21,945 nt of DNA from an uncultured Eubacteriales bacterium (GTDB lineage Bacteria; Bacillota_A; Clostridia; Oscillospirales; Oscillospiraceae): positions 1-21,945 of the forward strand of contig ONPY01000056.1 in assembly GCA_900319835.1 (NCBI GenBank), in the 5' to 3' direction. The translations under genes and the position numbers were made by a program. Each line of letters begins with the position of its first letter. Positions within the stretch are counted from its first letter, which is position 1. Positions 7,584 through 14,269 of the stretch are shown one piece after another. The notes under the pieces were generated by a model. That model saw nothing but the letters and a program-made list of their open reading frames with translations. It was not told where the DNA came from and made no database searches.

Positions 7584-9080
7584 TTACGCGGCGGGGCGGG
7601 GATTGCGGCTGCGCAGGAAGAACAGCACGCCGACGGTCAGGGCCGCGCCCACCAGCAGGCAGAGGACCCAGTTCTGCACCAGACCGGCCAGAATGTAGCA
7701 CACGAAGCTGATGCCCGCCACGGTCAGCGCGTAGGGCAGCTGGGTGGAGACGTGCTCAATGTGGTCGACATTTGCGCCGGCGGAGGCCATGATGGTGGTG
7801 TCGGAGATGGGGGAGATGTGGTCGCCGCAGACGGCGCCGGCCAGGCACGCGGAGATGCCGATCATCAGCAGGTCGGGGGAGTTGGCAAACACGGGCAGCA
7901 CGATGGGGATCAGGATGCCGAAGGTGCCCCAACTGGTGCCGGTGGCGAAGGCCAGACCCAGGGCCACCAGGAAGATGACGGCGGGCAGCATGGCAAAGAG
8001 GCCCGCGGCCGCACCCTCCACCAGACCCGCGACGTAGTCGGCGGCGCCCAGCAGACCGGTCATGTTCTTGAGCGTCAGGGCGAAGGTGAGGATCAGCATG
8101 GCGGGGACCATGGCGACAAAGCCCTTGGTGATGCAGGAGGAGGCCTCCTTGAAGGAGATAACCCGGCGGCAGAGCAGGTAGACGAAGGTGATGATCAGCG
8201 CGATGATGCAGCCCCAGGGCAGACCCACGGAGGCGTCGGTGTCGGCGAAGGAGTCGATGAGGCTCGAGCCGCTCCAGAAGCCGCCGACATACATCATGCC
8301 GATGACGCAGAAGATGATCAGCACGATGACCGGCAGCAGCATATCCCAGATGGAGGCGCCGGGCACTTCGTGGTCCTCCTCCTTGCTCAGGGCACCGAGC
8401 TCGCCCTGCATGGCGCGCAGCTCAGCCTTGGCCATGGGGCCGTAGTCAAAGCCCATCACGGAGATGGCCACAACAAAGACGATGGTCAGCAGGGAGTAGA
8501 AGTTGTAGGGGATGGCGCGGATGAACAGCTGGATGCCGGAGATGCCGGAGTTGAGGTCCTGTGCGGTGGCGGAGACCGCGGCGGCCCAGGAGGACACGGG
8601 GGCGATCATGCAGATGGGGGCGGCGGTGGCGTCAATGATGTAGGCCAGCTTCGCTCTGGAGATCTTGTGGCTGTCGGTGACGGGGCGCATGACGGAGCCC
8701 ACGGTCAGGCAGTTGAAGTAGTCGTCAATGAAGATCAGCACGCCCAGCAGGAAGGTGGCAAGCAGCGCGCCCACGCGGGTGTGCACGTGCTTGACGGCCC
8801 AGCGGCCGAAGGCGGCGGAGCCGCCGGCTGCGTTGATGAGGGCGACCATGATGCCCAGCAGTACCAGAAACATGAAGATGCCGGCGTTCCAGCCGTTGGC
8901 AATGGCGCCGATGAAGCCGTCGTTGATCATGGTGTCCAGCGCGCCCACGGGGCTGAAGCCCGCGGCGAACAGCGCGCCGACCAGGATGCCCACAAACAGG
9001 GAGGAGTAAGTCTCCTTGGTGATCAGGGCCAGGACGATGGCGACGATGGGGGGCACGAGAGCCCAGAAAGTTCCGACCAT
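7584..9080 (-). CDS. nhaC: NhaC-family antiporter, probable lysine transporter (LysW-like)
   Basis: Membrane protein of 498 residues with about 11-12 hydrophobic segments, in the NhaC Na+/H+ antiporter superfamily. Recognisable blocks are FIDDYFNCLTVGSVMRPVTD (cation site in the N-terminal half), AAPICMIAPVSSWAA, FATGTSWGTFGILIPIVLPV, and CGDHISPISDTTIMASAGAN near the C-terminus. ATG 9080 was chosen because GGAGG lies at 9094-9090 and the family begins MVGTFWALVPPI-like; the frame upstream of it is riboswitch. Established comparative work links lysine-riboswitch-controlled NhaC proteins to lysine uptake, so an importer shut off by lysine is the best guess. A plain sodium/proton or other amino-acid exchanger cannot be ruled out from sequence. 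Confidence 0.9.
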   Translation of the reverse strand: MVGTFWALVPPIVAIVLALITKETYSSLFVGILVGALFAAGFSPVGALDTMINDGFIGAIANGWNAGIFMFLVLLGIMVALINAAGGSAAFGRWAVKHVHTRVGALLATFLLGVLIFIDDYFNCLTVGSVMRPVTDSHKISRAKLAYIIDATAAPICMIAPVSSWAAAVSATAQDLNSGISGIQLFIRAIPYNFYSLLTIVFVVAISVMGFDYGPMAKAELRAMQGELGALSKEEDHEVPGASIWDMLLPVIVLIIFCVIGMMYVGGFWSGSSLIDSFADTDASVGLPWGCIIALIITFVYLLCRRVISFKEASSCITKGFVAMVPAMLILTFALTLKNMTGLLGAADYVAGLVEGAAAGLFAMLPAVIFLVALGLAFATGTSWGTFGILIPIVLPVFANSPDLLMIGISACLAGAVCGDHISPISDTTIMASAGANVDHIEHVSTQLPYALTVAGISFVCYILAGLVQNWVLCLLVGAALTVGVLFFLRSRNPRPAA

Positions 9081-9101
9081 TTTTGTTTTCCTCCTGATAA
9101 T

Positions 9102-9136
9102 AAAAAAATCATGAACAGAGCAGATCCTGTTCATGA
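9102..9136 (-). terminator. Riboswitch expression-platform terminator
   Basis: Minus-strand stem TCATGAACAG (9136-9127) with CTGTTCATGA (9118-9109), 8-base loop, then seven Ts (9108-9102), ending 22 bases before the NhaC-family start codon. A second small hairpin (TGGTTTC with GAAACCA, 9157-9141) precedes it and may belong to the alternative fold. Confidence 0.88.
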
Positions 9137-9326
9137 CGTATGGTTTCCGGGAAACCAAACCCATAAGTCTGACAGCGCTCCGCTTTCGCGACAGTCCGCC
9201 GGATGTTCTCCGTCGGCCCAGATATACCGGCCCGGGAAAGCCGATACTCTTCGGCGGCGTCCCCTTTCGCTCCCACGGTCCCCGCCGTGACTTGCCGGAG
9301 TTACTGATGTCAGCCGCGCCTCTATC
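9137..9326 (-). promoter_or_regulatory. Lysine riboswitch (L box) aptamer
   Basis: The minus strand shows the conserved core of the lysine aptamer in order: ATAGAGGCGCGG (~9326-9313), CATCAGTAA, GGGAGCGAAAGGGGACGCCG leading into GCCGAAG (~9275-9249), CTGGG (~9219), and GGACTGTCGCG (9197-9187). The intrinsic terminator at 9102-9136 follows. Known L boxes turn expression off when lysine is bound. The five-helix junction length (~165 bases) fits. The exact P1 boundaries are approximate. Confidence 0.93.
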
Positions 9327-9368
9327 ATGCTTTGTTCATTTGTCAACCACTTTTGTGGTCTTTAGCTC

Positions 9369-9396
9369 ATTATAGCGCTGAATCATGTTTTGTCAA
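9369..9396 (-). promoter_or_regulatory. Promoter of the lysine-riboswitch transcript
   Basis: Minus-strand TTGACA (9396-9391), 16-base spacer, TATAAT (9374-9369). The start near 9362 leaves ~36 bases before the aptamer, including a small hairpin ACCAC-AAAA-GTGGT (9359-9346). A second TTGACA at 9346-9341 has no good -10 box. Confidence 0.85.
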
Positions 9397-9403
9397 CCGT
9401 TCG

Positions 9404-9429
9404 TTCACAAAACAGTCGATTTTTGTGAA
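9404..9429. repeat. Palindrome upstream of the riboswitch promoter
   Basis: TTCACAAAA (9404-9412) and TTTTGTGAA (9421-9429) are perfect 9-bp inverted arms separated by 8 bases, ending 7 bases from the -35 box. The site is well placed for an activator or repressor. No T-run in context makes it a terminator. Bases 9430-9490 contain nothing else recognisable. Confidence 0.6.
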
Positions 9430-9483
9430 AAGCGTAAAACCCAACTTAAAAAAGCGCAGAATCCCTGTGGAATCTGTTGACAA

Positions 9484-9520
9484 AATACAGGCTGCCGAAG
9501 GGCGATCACGCCTCCGGCAG
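9484..9520 (-). terminator. Probable terminator overlapping the Nudix stop codon
   Basis: Minus-strand arm CTGCCGGAGGCG (9520-9509) pairs with CGCCCTTCGGCAG (9504-9492), with one bulge and one G-U pair, followed by the weak T-run CCTGTATTTTG. The TGA stop lies in the hairpin. Confidence 0.45.
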
Positions 9521-10054
9521 TCTGTCGAGATAGTCCCAGGGGACAAATTGCCCCGCCTTCTGCAGTTCTCGGATCTCCCGCAGGGGGGCCAGACGCGCAT
9601 CGCTCGTCTCCCCCGGCTGGAGCGTCAGCGCCGCGGGGTCGAGCTCCCGGCGGAAGCGGAACACGTCGCAGAGGAAGAACTCCCCCGTCCACCGCAGCAG
9701 CAGCTCGCCGTCCGCGGCATCGAGCGTCAGCCCCGTCTCCTCCCGCCCCTCGCGCAGGGCGGCGGTGAGCCCGTCCTCTCCCGCCAGCGCGCAGCCGCCG
9801 GTGCACTCCCAGAGACCGGGCATACTCTTGCCCTCGGCGCGCCGGGTGATGAGATAGTCCCCCGCCTCGTTCTGGATCCAGACGTGCACGCACAGGTGCT
9901 TCTCCCCCGGGGCCAGCGGGACGCCCCGCCGGTGCAGGGCGCCGGTTTTCCTGCCCGCCGCGTCGTATACGTCCCAGAGCTCGTCCTCGCAGCCGGGGCT
10001 CTGGCAGAGCGCCGCGCTCTCCTCGGCCCGCCGCCGGGCCGCCTGCTCGTCCAT
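9506..10054 (-). CDS. Nudix hydrolase (isopentenyl-PP-isomerase-like subgroup)
   Basis: Cytoplasmic Nudix protein of 182 residues that would cleave or act on a nucleoside or prenyl diphosphate-type substrate with Mg2+. The Nudix box is complete: G-CALAG-E-(7)-RE-G-R-EETGL around residues 86-108. The N-terminal run DELWDVYDAAGRKTGALHRR and the LCVHVWIQNEAGDYLITRR strand pair are typical of the IDI/YfcD-like branch, whose substrates are mostly unknown. ATG 10054 was chosen, preceded by GGTGAG; a GTG at 10063 is in frame and would add MRD. It is divergent from the ABC exporter operon and has its own promoter and a hairpin-forming leader. Confidence 0.88.
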   Translation of the reverse strand: MDEQAARRRAEESAALCQSPGCEDELWDVYDAAGRKTGALHRRGVPLAPGEKHLCVHVWIQNEAGDYLITRRAEGKSMPGLWECTGGCALAGEDGLTAALREGREETGLTLDAADGELLLRWTGEFFLCDVFRFRRELDPAALTLQPGETSDARLAPLREIRELQKAGQFVPWDYLDRLPEA

Positions 10055-10072
10055 ATCTCTCACCGCCTTTTT

Positions 10073-10140
10073 TATAACGATGTCTCCGAAAAACCTTGTT
10101 TTGCAAACACGCGTTTCATGCGTGTGGAGACTTTGTTATA
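10073..10140 (-). repeat. Inverted repeat / structured leader of the Nudix gene
   Basis: Outer arms TATAACGATGTCTCC (10073-10087) and GGAGACTTTGTTATA (10126-10140) match as inverted repeats at 13 of 15 positions. Inside is a second stem ACACGC with GCGTGT (10124-10106 region). In the minus-strand transcript GTCTCC and GGAGAC would close a ~55-base hairpin just before the ribosome site. The outermost TATAAC at 10140-10135 also serves as the -10 box. Confidence 0.55.
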
Positions 10141-10164
10141 GCAGAGAAAAGACCGGGCTGTCAA
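10135..10164 (-). promoter_or_regulatory. Promoter of the Nudix gene
   Basis: Minus-strand TTGACA (10164-10159), 18-base spacer, TATAAC (10140-10135). The start near 10128 lies inside the inverted repeat arm. Confidence 0.65.
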
Positions 10165-10195
10165 GCCTTTCTGAAAATGGTTCACAAAATTCGCC

Positions 10196-10223
10196 TTGAC
10201 TTAAAAAATACAAATGATAAAAT
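10196..10223 (+). promoter_or_regulatory. Extended -10 promoter of the ABC exporter operon
   Basis: TTGACT (10196-10201), 16 bases, TAAAAT (10218-10223) with an upstream TG (10215-10216), in an AT-rich tract unusual for this window. TTCACAAAA at 10181-10189 lies six bases before the -35 box. Confidence 0.7.
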
Positions 10224-10279
10224 TATATAATTTTTCCGCATCGACGGCTCACGCCGCAAAATCCGAAGGAAAAGGAGCG

Positions 10280-12031
10280 ATGCACGCTGTGATTAAAACC
10301 CTTGCAAAGAGCCTGCGCGCGTATAAAAAGCCCGCGCTGCTGACGCTGCTCATGATCTCGGGAGAGGTCTTCTTTGAGGTCCTCATCCCCTTCTTTACCG
10401 CCGACATGGTCAACATGATCAAGGCCGGCGCGCCCCTGGCGGAGGTCACGGCCCTGGGCCTGAAGCTGGTGGGGATGGCGATTTTGTCCCTGCTCTTCGG
10501 CGCCGGGGCCGCCCGCACCTGCGCGGACGCCTCCACGGGCTTTGCCCGGAACCTGCGGCAGGACATGTTCACCCGGGTCCAGAGCTTCTCCTTTGAGAAC
10601 ATCGACCGTTTCTCCTCCGCCTCCCTGGTGACGAGAATGACCACCGACGTGACCAACGTCCAGATGGCCTTCATGATGGTCATCCGCACCGCCGTGCGCG
10701 CCCCGCTGATGTTTGTCTTCGCCATCACCATGGCCTTTATCATGGGCGGCCGGCTGGCCCTCACCTTCGCGGTGGTGGTGCCGGTGCTGATCTTCGGCCT
10801 GCTGAACATCGCAAAGCACGCCATGCCCGCCTTCCGCTCGGTGTTCCGCAAGTACGACAAGCTCAACGAGTCCATTGAGGAAAACGTCCGGGCCATGCGC
10901 GTGGTCAAGGGCTTTGCCCGGGAGGGCTTTGAGAAGCAGAAGTTCGGCGCCGCGGCCGACAACATCTGCCGGGACTTCACCAAGGCCGAGCGCATCGTCG
11001 CCCTGAACTCCCCGCTGATGCAGTTTTGCATGTATTTCAACATGCTCTTCATCCTGACCGTGGGCTCCAGGCTCATCATCTCCTCCTCCGGCACGCTCAT
11101 CGACGTGGGCCAGATCTCCGCCATGCTCACCTACGGCATGCAGGTGCTCATGAGCCTGATGATGTTATCCATGATCTACGTGATGCTCACCATCTCCGCC
11201 GAGTCCGCCAAGCGCATCAGCGAGGTGCTGGTCGAGGAGCCCACCCTCTCAAGCCCCGAAAACCCCGTCACCGAGGTCGCGGACGGCTCCATCGACTTTC
11301 AGGATGTGTGCTTCAAGTACTCGGCCGAGGCCAAGAACTACGCCCTGTACGACATCGACCTGCACATCCCGTCAGGCGCCACCGTGGGCATCCTGGGCGG
11401 CACCGGCTCGAGCAAGACCACCCTGGTGCAGTTGATCCCCCGTCTCTATGACGTGACGGAGGGCAGCGTCAAGGTGGGCGGCGTGGACGTGCGGCGTTAC
11501 GACACGGACGCGCTGAGAAACGCCGTCTCCATGGTGCTGCAGAAGAACACGCTGTTTGCCGGCACCATCAAGGAAAACCTCCGCTGGGGCAACGAGAACG
11601 CCACCGACGAGGAGCTCGTTGAGGCCTGCCGGCTCGCCCAGGCGGACGACTTCGTCCGCGCCTTCCCCGACGGGTACGACTCCCGCATCGAGCAGGGCGG
11701 CACCAACGTCTCCGGCGGCCAGAAGCAGAGGCTCTGCATCGCCCGGGCCCTGCTGAAAAAGCCGAAGATCCTGATCCTCGACGACTCCACCAGCGCCGTC
11801 GATACCAAGACCGACGCCCTCATCCGCGCCGGCTTCAAGAGCTACATCCCCGAGACCACCAAGATCATCATCGCCCAGCGCGTGGCCTCGGTCCAGGACG
11901 CGGACCTGATCCTCATCCTCGACAACGGCCGCATCGCCGACCGGGGCACCCACGAGGAACTGCTTTCCCGCAGCGGGATCTACCGCGAAATCTACACCCA
12001 GCAGACCAAGGGAGGTGAGGAGAATGCCTAG
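10280..12031 (+). CDS. Heterodimeric ABC exporter half, degenerate-site subunit
   Basis: Half-transporter of 583 residues: six membrane helices (about 18-305) fused to an ATPase domain (about 335-575). It is the type IV exporter class used for drugs, peptides or lipids; the substrate is unknown. Its own catalytic elements are degenerate. Walker A is GGTGSSKT (373-380, Ser for the last Gly), the Walker B glutamate is Asp (ILILDD 497-502), and the switch histidine is Gln (IIAQR, Q533). The signature VSGGQ (477-481) is good. This matches the non-catalytic-site partner in heterodimers such as BmrCD and TM287/288. Start ATG 10280 has AAGGA nine bases upstream and GGAG closer. It overlaps the next gene by 8 bases. 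Confidence 0.92.
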   Translation: MHAVIKTLAKSLRAYKKPALLTLLMISGEVFFEVLIPFFTADMVNMIKAGAPLAEVTALGLKLVGMAILSLLFGAGAARTCADASTGFARNLRQDMFTRVQSFSFENIDRFSSASLVTRMTTDVTNVQMAFMMVIRTAVRAPLMFVFAITMAFIMGGRLALTFAVVVPVLIFGLLNIAKHAMPAFRSVFRKYDKLNESIEENVRAMRVVKGFAREGFEKQKFGAAADNICRDFTKAERIVALNSPLMQFCMYFNMLFILTVGSRLIISSSGTLIDVGQISAMLTYGMQVLMSLMMLSMIYVMLTISAESAKRISEVLVEEPTLSSPENPVTEVADGSIDFQDVCFKYSAEAKNYALYDIDLHIPSGATVGILGGTGSSKTTLVQLIPRLYDVTEGSVKVGGVDVRRYDTDALRNAVSMVLQKNTLFAGTIKENLRWGNENATDEELVEACRLAQADDFVRAFPDGYDSRIEQGGTNVSGGQKQRLCIARALLKKPKILILDDSTSAVDTKTDALIRAGFKSYIPETTKIIIAQRVASVQDADLILILDNGRIADRGTHEELLSRSGIYREIYTQQTKGGEENA

Positions 12032-13964
12032 ACAGCCCGGCATGGGCCGCGGCGGCAGAAACATGCCCGCCGGTTCCAGACCGAAGGCGGACTTCTCCGC
12101 CCTGAAGGAGGCCGTCAAGCGCCTCTTCGTCTACTATCCCCGCATGGCCCCGCTGACCATGGCCTGCATCCTCTTCTCCGCCGTGGTCTCCTCCATCCCC
12201 TCGCTGTTCATCCAGAACGTCATCGCCGTCATCGAGCGCTGGTACAAGACCGGCGACTGGGCAGCCGCCCGGCCCGAGGTGCTGCGCTATGTGCTTGTGC
12301 TGGCGGCGCTGTATGTGCTGGCGCTGCTCTCCTCCACCACCTATACCCAGCTCATGGCCGTGATGACCCAGGGCTATCTCAACAAGCTGCGGCAGGAGAC
12401 CTTTGACAAGATGCAGGATCTCCCCATCCGCTACTTCGATACCCATCAGCACGGCGACATCATGAGCTATTACACCAACGACATCGACACTCTGCGCATG
12501 CTCATCTCCCAGTCCCTGCCGACCTTCATCCAGTCCGGTGCCATCGTGCTGGTGGTTTTCTCCATCATGCTGTACTTCAGCGTATGGATGACCCTGGTGC
12601 TGCTGGTGGGCGTGGTGGCCATGTTCTTCGTCACAAAGACCGTCGGCGGCGGCTCCGCCCGGTACTTTGTCAAGCAGCAGAAGGCCCTGGGCGAAACCGA
12701 GGGCATCATCCAGGAGTACATGAACGGCCAGAAGGTCATCAAGGTCTTCTGCCACGAGCAGCAGGCCATCGAGGAATTCAGCCGCCTCAACGACGCCCTG
12801 CGCGAAAACTCCCGCCGCGCCAACGCCTACGCCAACATCCTCGGCCCCATCATGAACAACATCGGCAACATCCTCTATGTCTCCATGGCCCTGGTGGGCG
12901 GTCTGTTCCTGCTCTCCGGCATCCCGAATGTCTCCCTCTCCGGCAAGGCGTTTTCCATCAGCGTGCTGATCCCCTTCCTGAACATGTCCAAGCAGTTCAC
13001 CGGCAACGTCAACACCCTGGCCCAGCAGATCAACAACATCGTCATGGCCTCCGCCGGCGCGGGCCGCGTCTTCTCCCTCATGGGCGAGCAGCCCGAGGTG
13101 GACGAGGGCTACGTCACCCTGGTCAACGTCATCGAGAACCCGGACGGCACCCTCACCGAGACCGAGGAGCGCACCGGCCACTGGGCCTGGCGCCATCCCC
13201 ACAACGACGGCACCCTGACCTACACCCCGCTCAGGGGCGACGTGCGGCTGGTGGACGTGGACTTTGCCTACGAGGAGGGCAAGGACGTGCTGCACGACGT
13301 CTCCGTCTACGCCGAGCCCGGCCAGAAGGTGGCCTTCGTGGGCGCTACCGGCGCGGGCAAGACCACGATCACCAACCTCATCAACCGCTTCTACGACATC
13401 GCCGACGGCAAGATCCGCTACGACGGCATCAACATCAACAAGATCAAGAAGGCGGACCTGCGCCGCTCGCTCGGCATCGTGCTGCAGGAGACCAACCTCT
13501 TCACCGGCACCGTCATGGAGAACATCCGCTACGGCCGTCTGGATGCGACCGACGAAGAGTGCATCGAGGCTGCGAAACTCGCCGGCGCGGACGACTTCAT
13601 CACCCGCCTGCCCCAGGGCTATGAGACGGAGCTTTCCAACAACGGCTCCAACCTCTCCCAGGGCCAGCGCCAGCTGCTGGCCATCGCCCGGGCCGCCGTG
13701 GCCGATCCTCCGGTGATGATCCTGGACGAGGCCACCTCCTCCATCGACACCCGCACCGAGGCCATCGTGCAAAAGGGCATGGACAAGCTGATGGAGGGCC
13801 GTACGGTCTTCGTCATCGCCCACCGGCTCTCCACGGTCATGGACTCCGACGTCATCATGGTGCTGGACCACGGCCGCATCATCGAGCGCGGCAGCCACGA
13901 AAAGCTGCTGGCCGAGAAGGGCACCTACTACCAGCTCTACACCGGCGCGTTTGAACTCGAGTAA
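12024..13964 (+). CDS. Heterodimeric ABC exporter half, catalytic-site subunit
   Basis: Partner half-transporter of 646 residues. A Gly/Arg/Pro-rich N-terminal tail (1-25) precedes six membrane helices (about 40-345). An extra ~50-residue insert (about 362-403, including HWAWRHPHNDGTLTY) follows, then the ATPase domain. Walker A GATGAGKT (440-447), Walker B with the catalytic Glu (VMILDE, E569) and H600 are all intact, but the signature is LSQGQ (544-548). It therefore complements the partner: one good composite site (this Walker A/B with the partner's VSGGQ) and one degenerate site. ATG 12024 lies 8 bases after GGAGG and inside the end of the first gene, so translation is coupled. A strong terminator follows 10 bases after the stop. 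Confidence 0.93.
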   Translation: MPRQPGMGRGGRNMPAGSRPKADFSALKEAVKRLFVYYPRMAPLTMACILFSAVVSSIPSLFIQNVIAVIERWYKTGDWAAARPEVLRYVLVLAALYVLALLSSTTYTQLMAVMTQGYLNKLRQETFDKMQDLPIRYFDTHQHGDIMSYYTNDIDTLRMLISQSLPTFIQSGAIVLVVFSIMLYFSVWMTLVLLVGVVAMFFVTKTVGGGSARYFVKQQKALGETEGIIQEYMNGQKVIKVFCHEQQAIEEFSRLNDALRENSRRANAYANILGPIMNNIGNILYVSMALVGGLFLLSGIPNVSLSGKAFSISVLIPFLNMSKQFTGNVNTLAQQINNIVMASAGAGRVFSLMGEQPEVDEGYVTLVNVIENPDGTLTETEERTGHWAWRHPHNDGTLTYTPLRGDVRLVDVDFAYEEGKDVLHDVSVYAEPGQKVAFVGATGAGKTTITNLINRFYDIADGKIRYDGININKIKKADLRRSLGIVLQETNLFTGTVMENIRYGRLDATDEECIEAAKLAGADDFITRLPQGYETELSNNGSNLSQGQRQLLAIARAAVADPPVMILDEATSSIDTRTEAIVQKGMDKLMEGRTVFVIAHRLSTVMDSDVIMVLDHGRIIERGSHEKLLAEKGTYYQLYTGAFELE

Positions 13965-13974
13965 TCAACAAAGT

Positions 13975-14003
13975 GCGGGAGGCCCTTGGGCCTCCCGCTT
14001 TTT
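13975..14003 (+). terminator. Terminator of the ABC exporter operon
   Basis: GCGGGAGGCCC (13975-13985), 2-base apex TT, GGGCCTCCCGC (13988-13998), then TTTTT. Confidence 0.92.
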
Positions 14004-14007
14004 ATGC

Positions 14008-14133
14008 CAAGCAAGGACCGCGTCGCACGCTTCCCGCGCGTCGCGTTGGCAAGCAAGGATCGCGTCGCACGCTTCCCGCGCGTCGCGTTGGCAAGCAAGG
14101 ATCGCGTCGCATGCTTCCCGCGCGTCGCGTTGG
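14008..14133. repeat. Three tandem 42-bp repeats
   Basis: Units begin at 14008, 14050 and 14092, each CAAGCAAGGA followed by 32 more bases ending GCGTCGCGTTGG. They are exactly contiguous (3 x 42 = 126). The second and third units differ only by C/T at unit position 21, and unit 1 differs from unit 2 only by C/T at position 11. GCGTCGC occurs twice within each unit. There are no spacers, so this is not CRISPR. It is probably a VNTR-type intergenic repeat. The reading frame through it on either strand is open only because 42 is a multiple of three. Confidence 0.9.
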
Positions 14134-14241
14134 CCCCCTTTCGGAAAGGGGGCTCCGCCAAAGGCGGTGGGGGATCGACCTCGTTCTCGGCCCTTCGATC
14201 CCTCCGGCGCTTCGCGCCACCTCCCTTTATCCAAAGGGAGG
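14133..14241. repeat. Head-to-head palindromic intergenic element
   Basis: Two related modules face each other. The left one is hairpin GCCCCCTTTC/GGAAAGGGGGC (14133-14153), hairpin CCGCC-AAA-GGCGG (14155-14167, shifted by the flanking A), then GGGGGATCGA (14169-14178). The right one, read on the minus strand, is hairpin CCTCCCTTT/AAAGGGAGG (14241-14220), hairpin GGCGC-GAA-GCGCC, then GGAGGGATCGA. Together they make a large imperfect inverted repeat centred near 14186. A single related module occurs at 20526-20582. It resembles REP/MITE-type intergenic repeats common in gut Clostridia. Nothing codes here. Confidence 0.75.
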
Positions 14242-14269
14242 CAAGAGCGCGGCCGAAAACAAATTTAAA

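Noticed and set aside
9341..9346. Second TTGACA as an alternative riboswitch promoter
   Set aside because: The correctly spaced hexamer would be TAGAGG, part of the aptamer core. The upstream TTGACA-16-TATAAT is far better.
14008..14133. CRISPR array
   Set aside because: The 42-bp units are contiguous with no unique spacers and no cas genes nearby.
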